Of a stretch of DNA of 33,811 nt, positions 1-9,600 are shown one piece after another. Positions within the stretch are counted from its first letter, which is position 1, and each line of letters opens with the position of its first letter. A model generated the notes under the pieces. It had not been told where the DNA came from and did no database searches. It saw only the letters and a program-made list of their open reading frames with translations. The position numbers were made by a program, and so were the translations under genes. The stretch is from Sulfurovum sp. (GTDB lineage Bacteria > Campylobacterota > Campylobacteria > Campylobacterales > Sulfurovaceae): NCBI GenBank assembly GCA_020721085.1, contig DYNJ01000007.1:1-33811 (forward strand), given 5' to 3'.

Positions 1-187
1 CCAGCTTTACGCCTCCGCCCAATCCTCTTCCTCCGGCATGGATCTGGGCTTTGACTACCCAAATTTTTCCTCCCAGTTCTTGGGCATTTCTCACAGCCTC
101 TTCTGGCGTATTTGCTATGATCCCCCGCGGTGTCGGAACACCATATTTGGCAAAAATCTGTTTTGCTTGATACTCGTGAATATTCAA
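1..187 (-). CDS. sucC: Succinyl-CoA synthetase (ADP-forming) beta subunit, N-terminal part (runs off the left edge)
   Basis: This is the N-terminal 62 codons of the beta subunit of succinyl-CoA synthetase, which interconverts succinate plus CoA plus ATP with succinyl-CoA in the (reductive) TCA cycle. The ORF track misses it because it leaves the window. I read it on the minus strand from a TTG start at 187-185, preceded by AGGAG at 7 nt spacing. The protein begins [21 protein letters not shown] and continues to [17 protein letters not shown], which are the hallmarks of the ATP-grasp N-terminus of SucC. The TTG start is inferred from family alignment (homologs begin MNIHEYQAK) and the ribosome binding site. 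It lies downstream of the fumarase genes but behind a terminator and its own -10 element, so it probably has its own transcript. Confidence 0.93.
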   Translation of the reverse strand, partial: MNIHEYQAKQIFAKYGVPTPRGIIANTPEEAVRNAQELGGKIWVVKAQIHAGGRGLGGGVKL

Positions 188-214
188 TGTGGACTCCTTT
201 TATTGTAATGCTTT

Positions 215-220
215 ATTATA
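215..220 (-). promoter_or_regulatory. Probable -10 element of sucC
   Basis: A perfect TATAAT lies on the minus strand, 28 nt upstream of the sucC TTG start. No convincing -35 is visible, as is usual in Campylobacterota. It follows the fumarase terminator, so it would restart transcription for sucC. Confidence 0.5.
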
Positions 221-283
221 CGCTTATCATAAACAATCTTAAACAATAAAGAGGTTTTTGGAAGATGATTTTGAGAAAATGTT

Positions 284-323
284 AAAAATCTACACATCCT
301 TTGGCAAGGTAGTGTGTAGATTT
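284..323 (-). terminator. Factor-independent terminator after the fumarase genes
   Basis: An 11-bp perfect stem (AAATCTACACA at 286-296 and TGTGTAGATTT at 313-323) encloses a second small stem (CCTT-TGGC-AAGG, 298-309). On the minus strand the hairpin is followed by a run of T (GATTTTTAAC). It sits about 57 nt past the fumarase beta stop codon and before the sucC promoter, the expected place for a terminator. Confidence 0.7.
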
Positions 324-379
324 AGATGGACTTTTGAGAAGAGATGATCAAGTCCGGCAAAAGACCCGCTCTGCAGATT

Positions 380-940
380 TTAATCTTTTATCTCATATTG
401 AGCTCTTCCCATTTTATAAAGGTCACTGCCAAAAGTATCATTGATCACAGTAACCGGGAAATTATCAACTTCCAATTTACGCACCGCTTCTGGACCCAAT
501 TCCGGATAGGCGATCACTTCCGCGCTTTTTATCCTTTTGCCCAGCAATGCGCCTGCGCCTCCTGTGGCTCCAAAGTAGATACCGCCATACTCTTTGCAAG
601 CATCAAGGACAGCTTGGTTTCTCTTGCCTTTGCCGATCATTCCTTTTGAGCCGTGCTTGAGAAGCGTGGGCGAATAGGTATCCATACGGTAGCTCGTAGT
701 CGGTCCTGCGCTTCCTATCGGATCACCAGGTTTGGGCGGCGTGGGTCCTACGAAATAGATGATGCTTCCCTCTAGATCAAACGGAAGCTTTTCGCCTGCG
801 TCGATCAAATCAACCAATCTTTTGTGCGCGGCATCTCTGGCGGTATAGATCACGCCGCTGAGATAAACGATGTCACCGGCTTTCAGTTGTCGTGTCTGCT
901 CTTCTTTGAGCGGTGTTGTAAGATAGTATGTTTGTCCCAT
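380..940 (-). CDS. fumB: Fumarate hydratase class I, beta subunit
   Basis: C-terminal-type subunit (186 aa) of the two-subunit, iron-sulfur class I fumarase, which interconverts fumarate and malate. The sequence has the family blocks DIVYLSGVIYTARDAAHKR near residue 25, GPTTSYRMDTYSPTLLKHG near 80 and GGAGALLGKRIKSAEVIAY near 128. The family is fused in long class I enzymes and split in archaea, epsilonproteobacteria and many anaerobes; here it is split. It starts 9 nt after the alpha subunit stop, with AAGGA upstream, so the two are co-translated. The gene symbol follows common usage for split fumarases in this group and does not mean the E. coli FumB isozyme. It probably runs malate to fumarate in the reductive TCA direction, which is inferred from context. 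Confidence 0.92.
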   Translation of the reverse strand: MGQTYYLTTPLKEEQTRQLKAGDIVYLSGVIYTARDAAHKRLVDLIDAGEKLPFDLEGSIIYFVGPTPPKPGDPIGSAGPTTSYRMDTYSPTLLKHGSKGMIGKGKRNQAVLDACKEYGGIYFGATGGAGALLGKRIKSAEVIAYPELGPEAVRKLEVDNFPVTVINDTFGSDLYKMGRAQYEIKD

Positions 941-949
941 GGCTAATCC

Positions 950-1801
950 TTAAATAGTGATGTGTGTATGTCTTGACGAGTGACATTGCACATTTACTGA
1001 AACCGGCAAAGAGGCGATATGGCAAGGGTTGCTTTCAATATGTACGCCAAGCGCTGTTTTGGTGCCTCCCATTCCCATCGCGCCGATGCCGAGCTTGTTG
1101 ATCTCTGTCATAAGCCGCTCCTCTAACTCTGCCATCTCCGGATCTTCATTGACGCTTCCCAGTGTTCTAAAAAGTGCGTGCTTACTGCTGATAGCAGCCT
1201 TTTCAAAAGTTCCGCCGATGCCTACACCGACTGTAATCGGAGGACAGGGGTTGGGTCCTGCGTTGCTGATGACCTCTTTGACAAACGCCACAATACCATC
1301 TTTGCCGGCAGCCGGAGCCAATACGGTCGCTCGGCTCACATTCTCGCTTCCGCCGCCCTTGGCAGCATACTCAATATCGATCTTGTCTCCTGCCACAATG
1401 TCAAAATGGATGATAGCAGGTAGATTGTAACCTATCTTGTCTTTTAGGTTCGCACGGCTAAACGGTTCGCATGTGCTTGCTCTGAGGTAAGCGTCTTTAT
1501 AGCCCTGCTCTGTTCCTTTGTTGATCGCATCTTTAAGTAGACCGCCCTTGACTTTGACCTCGTCACCCAATTTGACAAAAAATACAGCCAAGCCGGTATC
1601 TTGGCATAGTGGTCGTTTTTCATCTTTGGCGATATCCGCATTTTCAAGAATCTGGCGAATCACCTCTTTGCTGACAGGAGACTTTTCTGTCTCCATTGCT
1701 GTAACTAGCGCATCATACGCATCTTTTGGAAGATCCGTTCCGCAATGTACTATAATATCCCGTACTGCTTTGACGATATCATCAAATGCTATCTCTCTCA
1801 T
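950..1801 (-). CDS. fumA: Fumarate hydratase class I, alpha subunit
   Basis: Larger, [4Fe-4S]-carrying subunit (283 aa) of the split class I fumarase. Candidate cluster cysteines are in LCQDTG (about residue 65), GPNPCPP (about 187) and the C-terminal VNVQCHSSRH (about 273). The glycine-rich GGGSENVSRATVLAPAAG stretch and the GMGGTKTALGVHIE block are also typical. The start is well supported by GAGGAG upstream of ATG. It is the first gene of the fumarase pair. The preceding 200 bp up to the first malate dehydrogenase contain no gene, so it may have its own promoter. The enzyme is oxygen-sensitive in known relatives, in keeping with a microaerobic or anaerobic lifestyle. Confidence 0.93.
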   Translation of the reverse strand: MREIAFDDIVKAVRDIIVHCGTDLPKDAYDALVTAMETEKSPVSKEVIRQILENADIAKDEKRPLCQDTGLAVFFVKLGDEVKVKGGLLKDAINKGTEQGYKDAYLRASTCEPFSRANLKDKIGYNLPAIIHFDIVAGDKIDIEYAAKGGGSENVSRATVLAPAAGKDGIVAFVKEVISNAGPNPCPPITVGVGIGGTFEKAAISSKHALFRTLGSVNEDPEMAELEERLMTEINKLGIGAMGMGGTKTALGVHIESNPCHIASLPVSVNVQCHSSRHTHITI

Positions 1802-1866
1802 CTAAACTCCTCTTATTTATAGATACCCTATTTTTTATTGTACTCTCTCTCTTCTAAAAAAATGTT

Positions 1867-1872
1867 AATATA
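1867..1872 (-). promoter_or_regulatory. Possible -10 element of the fumarase pair
   Basis: On the minus strand the sequence reads TTGGCTATATTAAC, a TATATT preceded by a TGG extension, 65 nt upstream of the fumarase alpha start in a 200-bp gene-free gap. No -35 is clear, so this is tentative. Confidence 0.25.
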
Positions 1873-2001
1873 GCCAAGCTAATGCGAGCTTATCCATGTC
1901 TCTGTACATATTGACACAAAATCGAATCCCTCTATCCGACATAATACTATCACACTGAATTTTTTTAGGATCAAATCACCAAATTGTTCAGGATGATTCA
2001 A

Positions 2002-2961
2002 TCAGTCGAAAAAGCGATGTTCTTCCAAAAGAGCGATACCCTCTTTGACGGCATTTACTGAAACTTTGAACTTCTCTTGCATGGTCGCGTCAAAATCCAA
2101 TTGGATGATCTCTTCTATTCCATGCTCACCCAAAACCACCGGCACGCCGACAGCAACATCGCGGTAACCGTACTCGCCCTCCAAGATCACAGTCGAAGGG
2201 ATAACTATCCTGCTGTCGCTCAAGATCGCCTCTATCATCACTGACACAGCACGCCCGGGCGCATAATAAGCCGAGGTACCCAAATACTTGACGATCTCTG
2301 CGCCGCCGTCTCTGGTACGCACTGCTATATCTGCTATCTCATCATCGCTCAGTATCTGATCAAGCGGCACACCGCCTACAGAAGAGAGCTTGGGATACGG
2401 GATCATACTTTGTCCATGCTCGCCCAATACAACAGCCTTGGTCACAGCTATTATATTTCCTGTTTTTGCATTGATCTGATATGCCATCCTGGCACTATCA
2501 AGCGCACCTGCCATCCCGATGATCCGCTTTCTGTCCCAGCCGGTCAACCGGTATACCGAGTATGTCAAGACATCAAGAGGATTGGAAACACAGATGATGA
2601 TAGCATTGGGCGAATAGGTTTTGATATTTTCTACCGTCTCTTTAATGATCTTGACATTGATCAAGAGCAGATCTGCACGCGTCATATCGCCTTTGCGAGG
2701 CACACCTGCGGTGATCACGACGATATCGCACTCTTTCATATCGCTTGGCTCTACTGCTCCGGTAATAACTGTATTTTTTGGCGAATATACCGCAGCTTGA
2801 CCGATATCCAGCGCTTTGCCTATCGCAATACCCGGAACGATATCGTATAAAACAATCTCATCGCAGATCCCCATCATCGCCAAACTGTACGCTGCCGTGG
2901 CACCTACAGAACCTGCGCCTATTATTCCTATTTTTTTACCTCTCATTTGATCTATTCTCAT
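2002..2961 (-). CDS. mdh: Malate dehydrogenase, NAD-type (tandem copy 1)
   Basis: LDH-like malate dehydrogenase (319 aa) that interconverts malate and oxaloacetate. It has the Rossmann motif GIIGAGSVGATAAYSL at the N-terminus, the substrate arginine in AGVPRKGDMTRADLL (arginine rather than the glutamine of lactate dehydrogenases), and the catalytic histidine in GEHGQSMIPY near residue 187. The end of beta strand 2 reads IVLYDIVPG; that aspartate binds the adenosine ribose and predicts NAD use. Translation could start at 2961 or at the internal methionine (MRGKKIGIIG, 2946), which matches where the paralog starts. It is followed about 150 bp upstream by a second mdh, and the two differ at the cofactor residue. 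The variable loop has GD where many malate dehydrogenases have PG, so activity on another 2-oxoacid cannot be excluded. Confidence 0.88.
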   Translation of the reverse strand: MRIDQMRGKKIGIIGAGSVGATAAYSLAMMGICDEIVLYDIVPGIAIGKALDIGQAAVYSPKNTVITGAVEPSDMKECDIVVITAGVPRKGDMTRADLLLINVKIIKETVENIKTYSPNAIIICVSNPLDVLTYSVYRLTGWDRKRIIGMAGALDSARMAYQINAKTGNIIAVTKAVVLGEHGQSMIPYPKLSSVGGVPLDQILSDDEIADIAVRTRDGGAEIVKYLGTSAYYAPGRAVSVMIEAILSDSRIVIPSTVILEGEYGYRDVAVGVPVVLGEHGIEEIIQLDFDATMQEKFKVSVNAVKEGIALLEEHRFFD

Positions 2962-2995
2962 CTTTTTGATAAATTAGCGGGTCTACACTATTTTG

Positions 2996-3001
2996 ACTAT
3001 A
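2996..3001 (-). promoter_or_regulatory. Possible -10 element of mdh copy 1
   Basis: The minus strand reads TTGTTATAGTCAAAAT, giving a TATAGT about 35 nt upstream of the start. It is AT-rich around and lies in the 148-bp gap between the two mdh genes. No -35 was seen. Confidence 0.3.
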
Positions 3002-3047
3002 ACAAAATATTATTTAATTTTCTATCAAAAGCAGACTTGAGAGGATC

Positions 3048-3067
3048 TGCGCAGCCAAAGCTGTGCA
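3048..3067 (-). terminator. Possible hairpin after mdh copy 2
   Basis: TGCGCAGC-CAAA-GCTGTGCA forms an eight-position stem with one mismatch just downstream of the second mdh on the minus strand. It lacks a following T run, so it may be a weak terminator or an mRNA 3' stabilising hairpin. Confidence 0.3.
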
Positions 3068-3109
3068 TAAAGGTAACAATGCGGAAAAATTGAGATGAAT
3101 CAGCCCGAT

Positions 3110-4060
3110 TTAACTATAAAAACCCTTAGAATGAAGCGCGGTGACCAATTCTCTGACACTGTTGACAGATTTTTCAAATTTTTTGGCTTGCTCTTTGTTG
3201 AGGGTCGTTTCGATGATCTTCTCTGCGCCATTGGCGCCCAGCATGACAGGAACACCGCTGACGATATCACTATATCCATATTCTCCGTCAAGCATCACGG
3301 CACACGGATAGATCTGTTTGGTATCGCTAAGTATCGCCTCCACCATCAGTGATGTTCCTTTGGCAGGAGCATAATAGGCACTACCCTCTTTGAGCAGTGA
3401 GACGATCTCTGCGCCTCCCTTTTTTGTGCGATCCACTACATTATCGATCTCTTCCCATGTAAGCAGATCGGTCAATGGCACCCCGGCTACAGTAGAAAAT
3501 TGCGGTAAAGGCACCATATCATCTCCGTGCCCGCCCATGACAGAACACCTGATCTGTCCTGCGCCGTATCCTAACTGTTCATAGACGAAATGAGCCATTC
3601 GTGCGCTGTCGAGTATGCCCGCCATTCCGATCACCCTATTACGATCCCAGCCGGTTTCCATCAATGCTACATAAACCATAGCATCAAGCGGATTGGAAAC
3701 AGGCACTATAATCGCATTGGGCGAATATAGCTTGATCTCTTGAACTACTTTTTTCGTCATCTCGGCATTGATAAGCAACAGATCATCTCTGTTCATCCCT
3801 GGCAGTCTAGGGCTTCCGGCTGCGATAACAACCACATCGCAATCTTGCAGATCTGAAGCATTTTGGGCATGTTTGACGACAGTATGTACCTGTGCTGCCT
3901 GTACAGCTTGCGACATATCAAGCGCCAACCCTTTTGCTTTGTCAGGATTGCTGCTTGAGCGCAAAATCACCTCATGACTTGCACCGTTCATCGCCAAAAT
4001 ATATGCACATGTCGCACCCACTTTGCCTACACCGATTATGCCGACTCTTTTTCCTCGCAT
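3110..4060 (-). CDS. Malate dehydrogenase, predicted NADP-preferring (tandem copy 2)
   Basis: Second LDH-like malate dehydrogenase (316 aa). It has the Rossmann motif GIIGVGKVGATCAYIL, the malate-type substrate arginine in AGSPRLPGMNRDDLL, SNPLDAMVYVAL, and the catalytic histidine in GGHGDDMVPLPQF near residue 177. At the end of beta strand 2, where copy 1 has LYD, this copy has EVILRSSSNPDKAKG: the conserved aspartate is replaced by serine next to an arginine. In this superfamily such a change (as in chloroplast NADP-malate dehydrogenase) favours NADP(H). That is a prediction from residues and not a measurement. The start is supported by AAGGAG upstream of ATG. The gene lies between mdh copy 1 and icd on the same strand. 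Confidence 0.85.
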   Translation of the reverse strand: MRGKRVGIIGVGKVGATCAYILAMNGASHEVILRSSSNPDKAKGLALDMSQAVQAAQVHTVVKHAQNASDLQDCDVVVIAAGSPRLPGMNRDDLLLINAEMTKKVVQEIKLYSPNAIIVPVSNPLDAMVYVALMETGWDRNRVIGMAGILDSARMAHFVYEQLGYGAGQIRCSVMGGHGDDMVPLPQFSTVAGVPLTDLLTWEEIDNVVDRTKKGGAEIVSLLKEGSAYYAPAKGTSLMVEAILSDTKQIYPCAVMLDGEYGYSDIVSGVPVMLGANGAEKIIETTLNKEQAKKFEKSVNSVRELVTALHSKGFYS

Positions 4061-4163
4061 AATGCTCCTTGGATACCGTATTTAATCTTTTGAAATATAT
4101 CAGTTATCTAATGATACTTAAATACTCTTTAAAGCAAACTATATTGATGGCTGGTGGTTGGCA

Positions 4164-4194
4164 CGCATCATGCCATACTTGATACGGCATCCAT
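4164..4194 (-). repeat. Small palindromic repeat with TCAAG loop, copy 1 (inverted)
   Basis: Read on the minus strand this is GGATGCCGTATCAAGTATGGCATGATG. The stem CCGTA/TATGG (one G-T pair) encloses a TCAAG loop and ends in an ATGA tail. It shares the layout of the two copies that follow but has different stem bases. Confidence 0.6.
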
Positions 4195-4206
4195 CTTCTG
4201 GAATAC

Positions 4207-4236
4207 CGGATCCCCCCAATCAAGTTTGGGATGACG
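4207..4236 (+). repeat. Small palindromic repeat with TCAAG loop, copy 2
   Basis: The copy reads GGATCC, then stem CCCAA, loop TCAAG, stem TTTGGG and tail ATGACG. Loop and flanks match the neighbouring copies while the stem pairs vary together. Confidence 0.65.
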
Positions 4237-4285
4237 AAAGGTTTTTTATGTGCGAAAGCTTGAATTCTTTGCAAGCAAAACGAGA

Positions 4286-4318
4286 GATGGATCCCCGGGT
4301 CAAGCCCGAGGATGACGG
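4286..4318 (+). repeat. Small palindromic repeat with TCAAG loop, copy 3
   Basis: The copy reads GGATCC, then stem CCGGG, loop TCAAG, stem CCCG and tail AGGATGACGG. It begins 10 nt downstream of the icd stop codon (in the icd reading direction), so its hairpin may also help end icd transcription. The GGATCC...TCAAG...GGATGACG pattern resembles dispersed intergenic palindromes seen in many proteobacteria. Confidence 0.65.
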
Positions 4319-4327
4319 CATATTATG

Positions 4328-6532
4328 CTATAGCGCGTCGATGATAGCGTTGAGTGTCGCTGACGGTCTCATAGCTTTGTTTGCTTTCGCATTATCAGGA
4401 TGAAAATAGCCGCCGATCTCCTGGGCTTTACCCTCAACCGAGAGAAGCTCTTCCATGATTTTTGCCTCATTGTCAGCCAAAGCTTTTGCTACAGGCGCAA
4501 ATTTGGCTGCAAGAGCTGTATCTGTGGTTTGCTCGGCCAACGCTTTTGCCCAGTACTGAGCCAAGAAGAAGTGGCTTGCTTTGTTGTCAGGCTCACCGGC
4601 AGTACGCGAAGGCTCTTTGTTGTTGTCAAGATAGGCAGCATTGGCAACATCAAGTGCCGCCGTGATGGCTTCAAGTTTGGCGTCATGATATGTTTTGTTG
4701 ATATGGCGAAGTGACTCGGCAAGCGCCAAGAACTCACCCAAACTGTCCCAACGAAGGTGACCCTCTTTGAGAAACTGATCGACATGCTTTGGAGCAGATC
4801 CGCCTGCACCGGTTTCGAACAGACCACCTCCCGCAAGCAATGGAACGATAGAGAGCATTTTGGCTGATGTGCCAAGCTCAAGGATCGGGAAGAGGTCTGT
4901 CAGATAGTCTCTGAGTACATTTCCGGTTGCAGAAATAGTATCTTTTCCGGCGCGGATTCGCTTGAGCGAAAACGCCATTGCAAGTTCAGGCGCCATGATA
5001 TGATACTCAATGCCTGCTTTGTTGAATTCGGGAATATATTCGTTCACTTTTTTGATGATATTCGCATCATGTGCACGATTTTCGTCTAGCCAGAATACTA
5101 CCGGAGTATTTGTAAGTTCTGCCCGCTCAACTGCAAGGCGCACCCAGTCTTTGATCGGGATATCTTTCGTTCTCGACATACGCCAGATATCGCCCTTCTC
5201 AACATTGAAGCTCATCAATGTGCCGCTTGCGTCAGTCACAGTGACAACACCGCCTTCTGAGAGTTCAAATGTTGTCGGGTGCGAACCGTACTCTTCTGCT
5301 TTTTGCGCCATCAAGCCGACATTGGATACAGAACCCATTGTGGTGACATCAAATTGTCCGTTTCTTTTGCAATCTTCGATACATTCAGCATACATTGTAG
5401 CATAGCAGCGATCCGGGATAGTTACAATGCACTGTGCTACTTTGCCGTCTGGTCCCCACATCTTACCGCCGTCACGCACTACGACAGGCAGTGAAGCATC
5501 GATAATCACATCGTTGGAAGCATGAAGGTTTGTGATCCCTTTGTCGCTGTCAACCATCGCCATAGCAGGCTGTGTCGGATACACTGCCATGATAGCCGCT
5601 TCGATCTCCGCTTTTTTATCAGCAGGCAATTTTGCAAGCTTTTTGTAAAGATCACCCAAACCAAGGTTGGCATTGACACCGATTTCCTTGAATTCTGCGC
5701 CGTATTTATCAAACACATCTTTGAAAAATACTTGTACCGCATGACCGAACATGATCGGATCTGAAACCTTCATCATTGTGGCCTTGAGGTGAATCGACCA
5801 AAGGATATTTTTCTCTTTCGCTTCGGCTATTGAGTCTGCATAAAATTTGCGAAGCGCTGATACACTCAAAAATGTTCCGTCAAGAACCTCTTTGTCTTTT
5901 GCATCGATCTCTTTAAGTATTTTGCCATTGAGCGCGATAGTGACTTTGCCATCGCCGTTTTTGATCACTGACTGCTCATTGCCAAAGAAGTCGCCACTGT
6001 TCATATGGGCAACACGCGTTTTAGACCCCTCATCCCATGCACGGAGTTTGTGCGGGTTTTTCTTGGCAAAGTTCTTGACGGCAGCTGCAGCGCGGCGATC
6101 TGAGTTTCCTTCGCGAAGTACCGGATTTACTGCAGAGCCCAAGCATGTCGCATAGCGCGCCTGGATCTCTTTTTCTTCGTCTGTTTTTGGCTCTTCAGGA
6201 TAGCTGGGAAGATCATACCCTTGACCCTGAAGCTCTTCAATGGCTGCTTTAAGCTGTGGGATAGATGCTGAAATATTTGGAAGCTTGATGATATTTCCCT
6301 CACGCTCTGTAGCAACGACACCCAACTGAGCAAGATTGTCCGGAATGCGCTGAGCGTCTGTCATTCTCTCGGGGAATGTAGAGATAATGCGGCCTGCAAG
6401 AGAAATATCACTGGTGACCACCTCAACGCCTGCTGCTTGTGTAAATGCGTTTACTATGGGCAGCAACGAGTATGTCGCCAAAGCCGGTGCTTCATCAATT
6501 TGTGTCCAAATGATTTTTGGTAATTTTGACAT
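4328..6532 (-). CDS. icd: Isocitrate dehydrogenase, monomeric type
   Basis: Monomeric isocitrate dehydrogenase (734 aa, the normal length of about 740 for this class), which interconverts isocitrate and 2-oxoglutarate plus CO2. Members are usually NADP-dependent. The sequence is collinear with the family from [22 protein letters not shown] through [21 protein letters not shown] (about residue 405), the nucleotide-binding region around [16 protein letters not shown] and the metal/substrate block [32 protein letters not shown] (about 555-587). The start is supported by AAGGAA upstream. With fumarase, malate dehydrogenase and sucC on the same strand it forms the oxaloacetate-to-2-oxoglutarate toolkit of a reductive TCA cycle. 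Separate promoters suggest the cluster is not one long operon. Confidence 0.95.
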   Translation of the reverse strand: MSKLPKIIWTQIDEAPALATYSLLPIVNAFTQAAGVEVVTSDISLAGRIISTFPERMTDAQRIPDNLAQLGVVATEREGNIIKLPNISASIPQLKAAIEELQGQGYDLPSYPEEPKTDEEKEIQARYATCLGSAVNPVLREGNSDRRAAAAVKNFAKKNPHKLRAWDEGSKTRVAHMNSGDFFGNEQSVIKNGDGKVTIALNGKILKEIDAKDKEVLDGTFLSVSALRKFYADSIAEAKEKNILWSIHLKATMMKVSDPIMFGHAVQVFFKDVFDKYGAEFKEIGVNANLGLGDLYKKLAKLPADKKAEIEAAIMAVYPTQPAMAMVDSDKGITNLHASNDVIIDASLPVVVRDGGKMWGPDGKVAQCIVTIPDRCYATMYAECIEDCKRNGQFDVTTMGSVSNVGLMAQKAEEYGSHPTTFELSEGGVVTVTDASGTLMSFNVEKGDIWRMSRTKDIPIKDWVRLAVERAELTNTPVVFWLDENRAHDANIIKKVNEYIPEFNKAGIEYHIMAPELAMAFSLKRIRAGKDTISATGNVLRDYLTDLFPILELGTSAKMLSIVPLLAGGGLFETGAGGSAPKHVDQFLKEGHLRWDSLGEFLALAESLRHINKTYHDAKLEAITAALDVANAAYLDNNKEPSRTAGEPDNKASHFFLAQYWAKALAEQTTDTALAAKFAPVAKALADNEAKIMEELLSVEGKAQEIGGYFHPDNAKANKAMRPSATLNAIIDAL

Positions 6533-6568
6533 GGGTTTTCCTTAAAATGTGAATTTTGTTATGGTAAT

Positions 6569-6597
6569 ATTATATTAACATGACATCTATATCAAGA
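6569..6597 (-). promoter_or_regulatory. Probable promoter of icd
   Basis: A TATAAT (6569-6574, minus strand) lies about 37 nt upstream of the icd start. A TCTTGA (6592-6597) is 17 bp upstream of it, with the overlapping TTGATA at 15 bp. The whole 145-bp gap between dnaE and icd is AT-rich and holds no gene. Confidence 0.45.
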
Positions 6598-6677
6598 TAA
6601 TTAATCATATCTTTTTGTTGTAGGTAATCGTTTTTATCTGTGTAGTTATGATACACAAAAATCTGCTTTTGCGAAAA

Positions 6678-9600
6678 CTACTCTACAAAGATCAAGGTTT
6701 CTTCGCAGTAAACCCCAAGCTCTTTTGCCTCTTCCAAGATGAGTTCACTGACTTTAACTTTTGAGACTATGACTACATCTACAAGTTTTGATTTGATATG
6801 CAGCTCCAATGGGCGTCTGCCGGGATATCTTTCGGCCAATTCATATAAATCTTCGATAACTTTCTTATCAGACTCCAACTCTATCGCCAATACCAAAGGC
6901 GGCTGTTGTGGTTCCGGCATCTCTCTTTGCACTTTGATCGCTTTGATCTTCTCTTTTTTGGCATCCTTGAGTGATTCGATCTTTAGAATATTGGTTCGGA
7001 CAAAGTCGCCGTCTTTGTTGATCTTGACTTTAAATGCGATCGGCTTGCTGAGATCAAAATTTTCTTCAAGTTCTTTGAGTCTGTTTTCAAAGAGCATGAG
7101 CTCAAAATTGCCATGCAGATCCATAACATTGGCAATACCGAATTTATTGCCTGATTTGGCTATTTTCTCGGTAATCTCTTCTATTTTTCCTATAAACAGA
7201 GCCTGCGAGCCGTCTGCGAGCTCATCGATCTCGGAACTCAGCGTGTACTCAATCCCATCGAGTATCTCCCTGTATTGATCAAGCGGGTGCCCTGAGACAT
7301 AAAAACCTAGGGATTCTTTCTCAAAATTGAGTATTTGCATCGCTTCAAACTCCGGCAACTTGTCAAGCGCCAGATCTACACGGGTCATCTCCTCGCCTCC
7401 GCCAAAAAGAGAACCAGTCGCCATCTTCTTGGCCTGAGTGGCTTTGCCGGCTGCCTCAATGATCAGATCTATCTGGGAAAGCATCGCTTTTCGGCTATAT
7501 CCAAATCCATCCAACGCACCGGCCTTGATCAAAGATTCGATCACCTTTTTGTTGACTTTGCCTGAGTCAATACGGCTGATAAAATCTCCCAAATCATCAA
7601 AAGAACTCTCTTTTCTGGCTTCAAGTATCGTATTGATCGCGATATCTCCTACCCCCTTGATCGCACCCAGCCCGAAGAGGATCACATCACTTCCGTCGAT
7701 CTTGTCTGCCACAAATGCCAGATCTGAACGGTTGATGTCGGGCGGAAGAAGCTGTATCTTCATATGTTTGGTCTCATCGACATACTTGACCACTTTTGAG
7801 GTATTGTCTTTTTCCAAAGTCAAAAGCGCCGCCATAAACTCTGTAGGATAATAGCACTTTAAAAATGAGGTATAAAAGGTGATCATGGCATATGCTGCTG
7901 AGTGTGATTTGTTGAATCCATAGCCTGCGAATTTGACGATCAGGTCGAACAGCTCCTCTGCTTTGACCCTATCAAAGCCTTTTGTTTGAGCGCCGCTGGC
8001 AAACTCACCTTTGAGCTTGTCCATCTCCTCTTTGATCTTTTTGCCCATCGCCCGCCGTACCAGATCCGCGCCGCCCAGAGAAAAACCGCCGATAGTCTGC
8101 ACGATCTGCATTACCTGCTCTTGATAGACGATGACCCCATAAGTGGGCTTTAGAATAGGTTCCAGCTCAGCAAACATATAAGTGATAGCTGCCCTTCCGT
8201 GTTTTCTATCGACGAAATCATCCAGCATACCTGACTCCATCGGTCCTGGTCTGTAGAGTGCAAGCATCGCGATCACATCCTCGAAACCGTTTGGCTTGAG
8301 CTTTTTCGCCAACTCCTGCATCCCTGACGATTCGATCTGAAAAAGTCCAGATGTTTCACCGGTGCCTATATAGTCATAGACTTTAGGATCATTGATATCT
8401 TCGTGTACGAAATCGATCCGTTTGCCTGTTTTCTTTTCGATGAGTTTGTTTGCCTCTTCGATCACTGTCAGCGTCTTGAGTCCCAAAAAGTCAAACTTGA
8501 TCAGATCCACATCTTCGATATATTTACCGCTATATTGGGTCGCCAGCGTATCAAGTCCAGAGGGTTTGAAAAGCGGGGTTTTTTGCCACAGCGGCTCATT
8601 GGAGATCACGACACCTGCGGCGTGCGTGCCAGCGTTTCTGTTGAGTCCTTCCAATGCTTTAGCGAACTTCCACACTCTGGCGGCTTGCTGATCGCTTTCG
8701 ATCAGAGCTTTGATCTTGGGCTCTTTTTTATAAGAATTTTCTAGATCGATACCCAGCTCATCAGGGATCAGTTTCGCCATAGCGTCAGCCTTGGAGTATG
8801 GCATATCCAACACACGGGCGACATCCCTGATCACCCCTTTGGCGAGAAGCTTGCCGAAGGTGATGATCTGCGCTACATTGGCGCGTCCATATCTATCCAC
8901 CATATAATCAAGTATCTCTTGCCTTCTTGCTTGACAAAAATCCATATCGATATCAGGCATCGATATACGCTCTGGGTTCAAAAATCGCTCAAAAAGCAGA
9001 CCGTAAGGCATTGGATCGATATCGGTGATACCGAGCGAATACGCCACCAATGAGCCAGCCGCAGAACCCCTTCCCGGACCTACAGGGATCCTCATCTGCT
9101 TTGCCGCATCGACAAAATCCCAAACGATCAGCATATAGCCGGGAAATTTCATAGTATTGATGATCTCTATCTCGTTTTCCAGACGATTGCGATATTCTTG
9201 GTGTTTTTCCGGCGGGATGATCTTCAGCCGATCTTCGAGACCCTTGCGCGATTCGTGTTTAAACAGTACTTTGTCATTCTCCAGAGAATACTCTATCTCT
9301 GCTTCCGGAAGCGTCAGTTTGGATGCTGCTGCGCGCTCCCTGGCAAATTTGAAGTTGGGGGGTGTCGGATTGCCCAGCTTAATCTCAAGATCACATTTAT
9401 CTACGATCTCTTGCGTATTTTCGATCGCTTCTGGAATATCTGCAAAGATATTTGCCATCTCCTCGGGAGATTTGACATAAAACTCATGCACAGAGTGGCG
9501 CAGGCGCGCAGGATCATCATAGAGTTTGTTCATGGCGATACACATAAATGCCTCATGGGCATCTGCATCTTCTTGTTTGGCGTAGTGGGTATCATTGGTC

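Noticed and set aside
1029-1430. Long plus-strand ORFs opposite fumarase, icd, dnaE and other core genes
   Set aside because: These are antisense shadows of confidently identified genes and show no independent family features or ribosome binding sites.
2002-2961. mdh copy 1 as a lactate dehydrogenase
   Set aside because: The substrate-loop position has arginine (GVPRKGDMTR) rather than the glutamine of lactate dehydrogenases.
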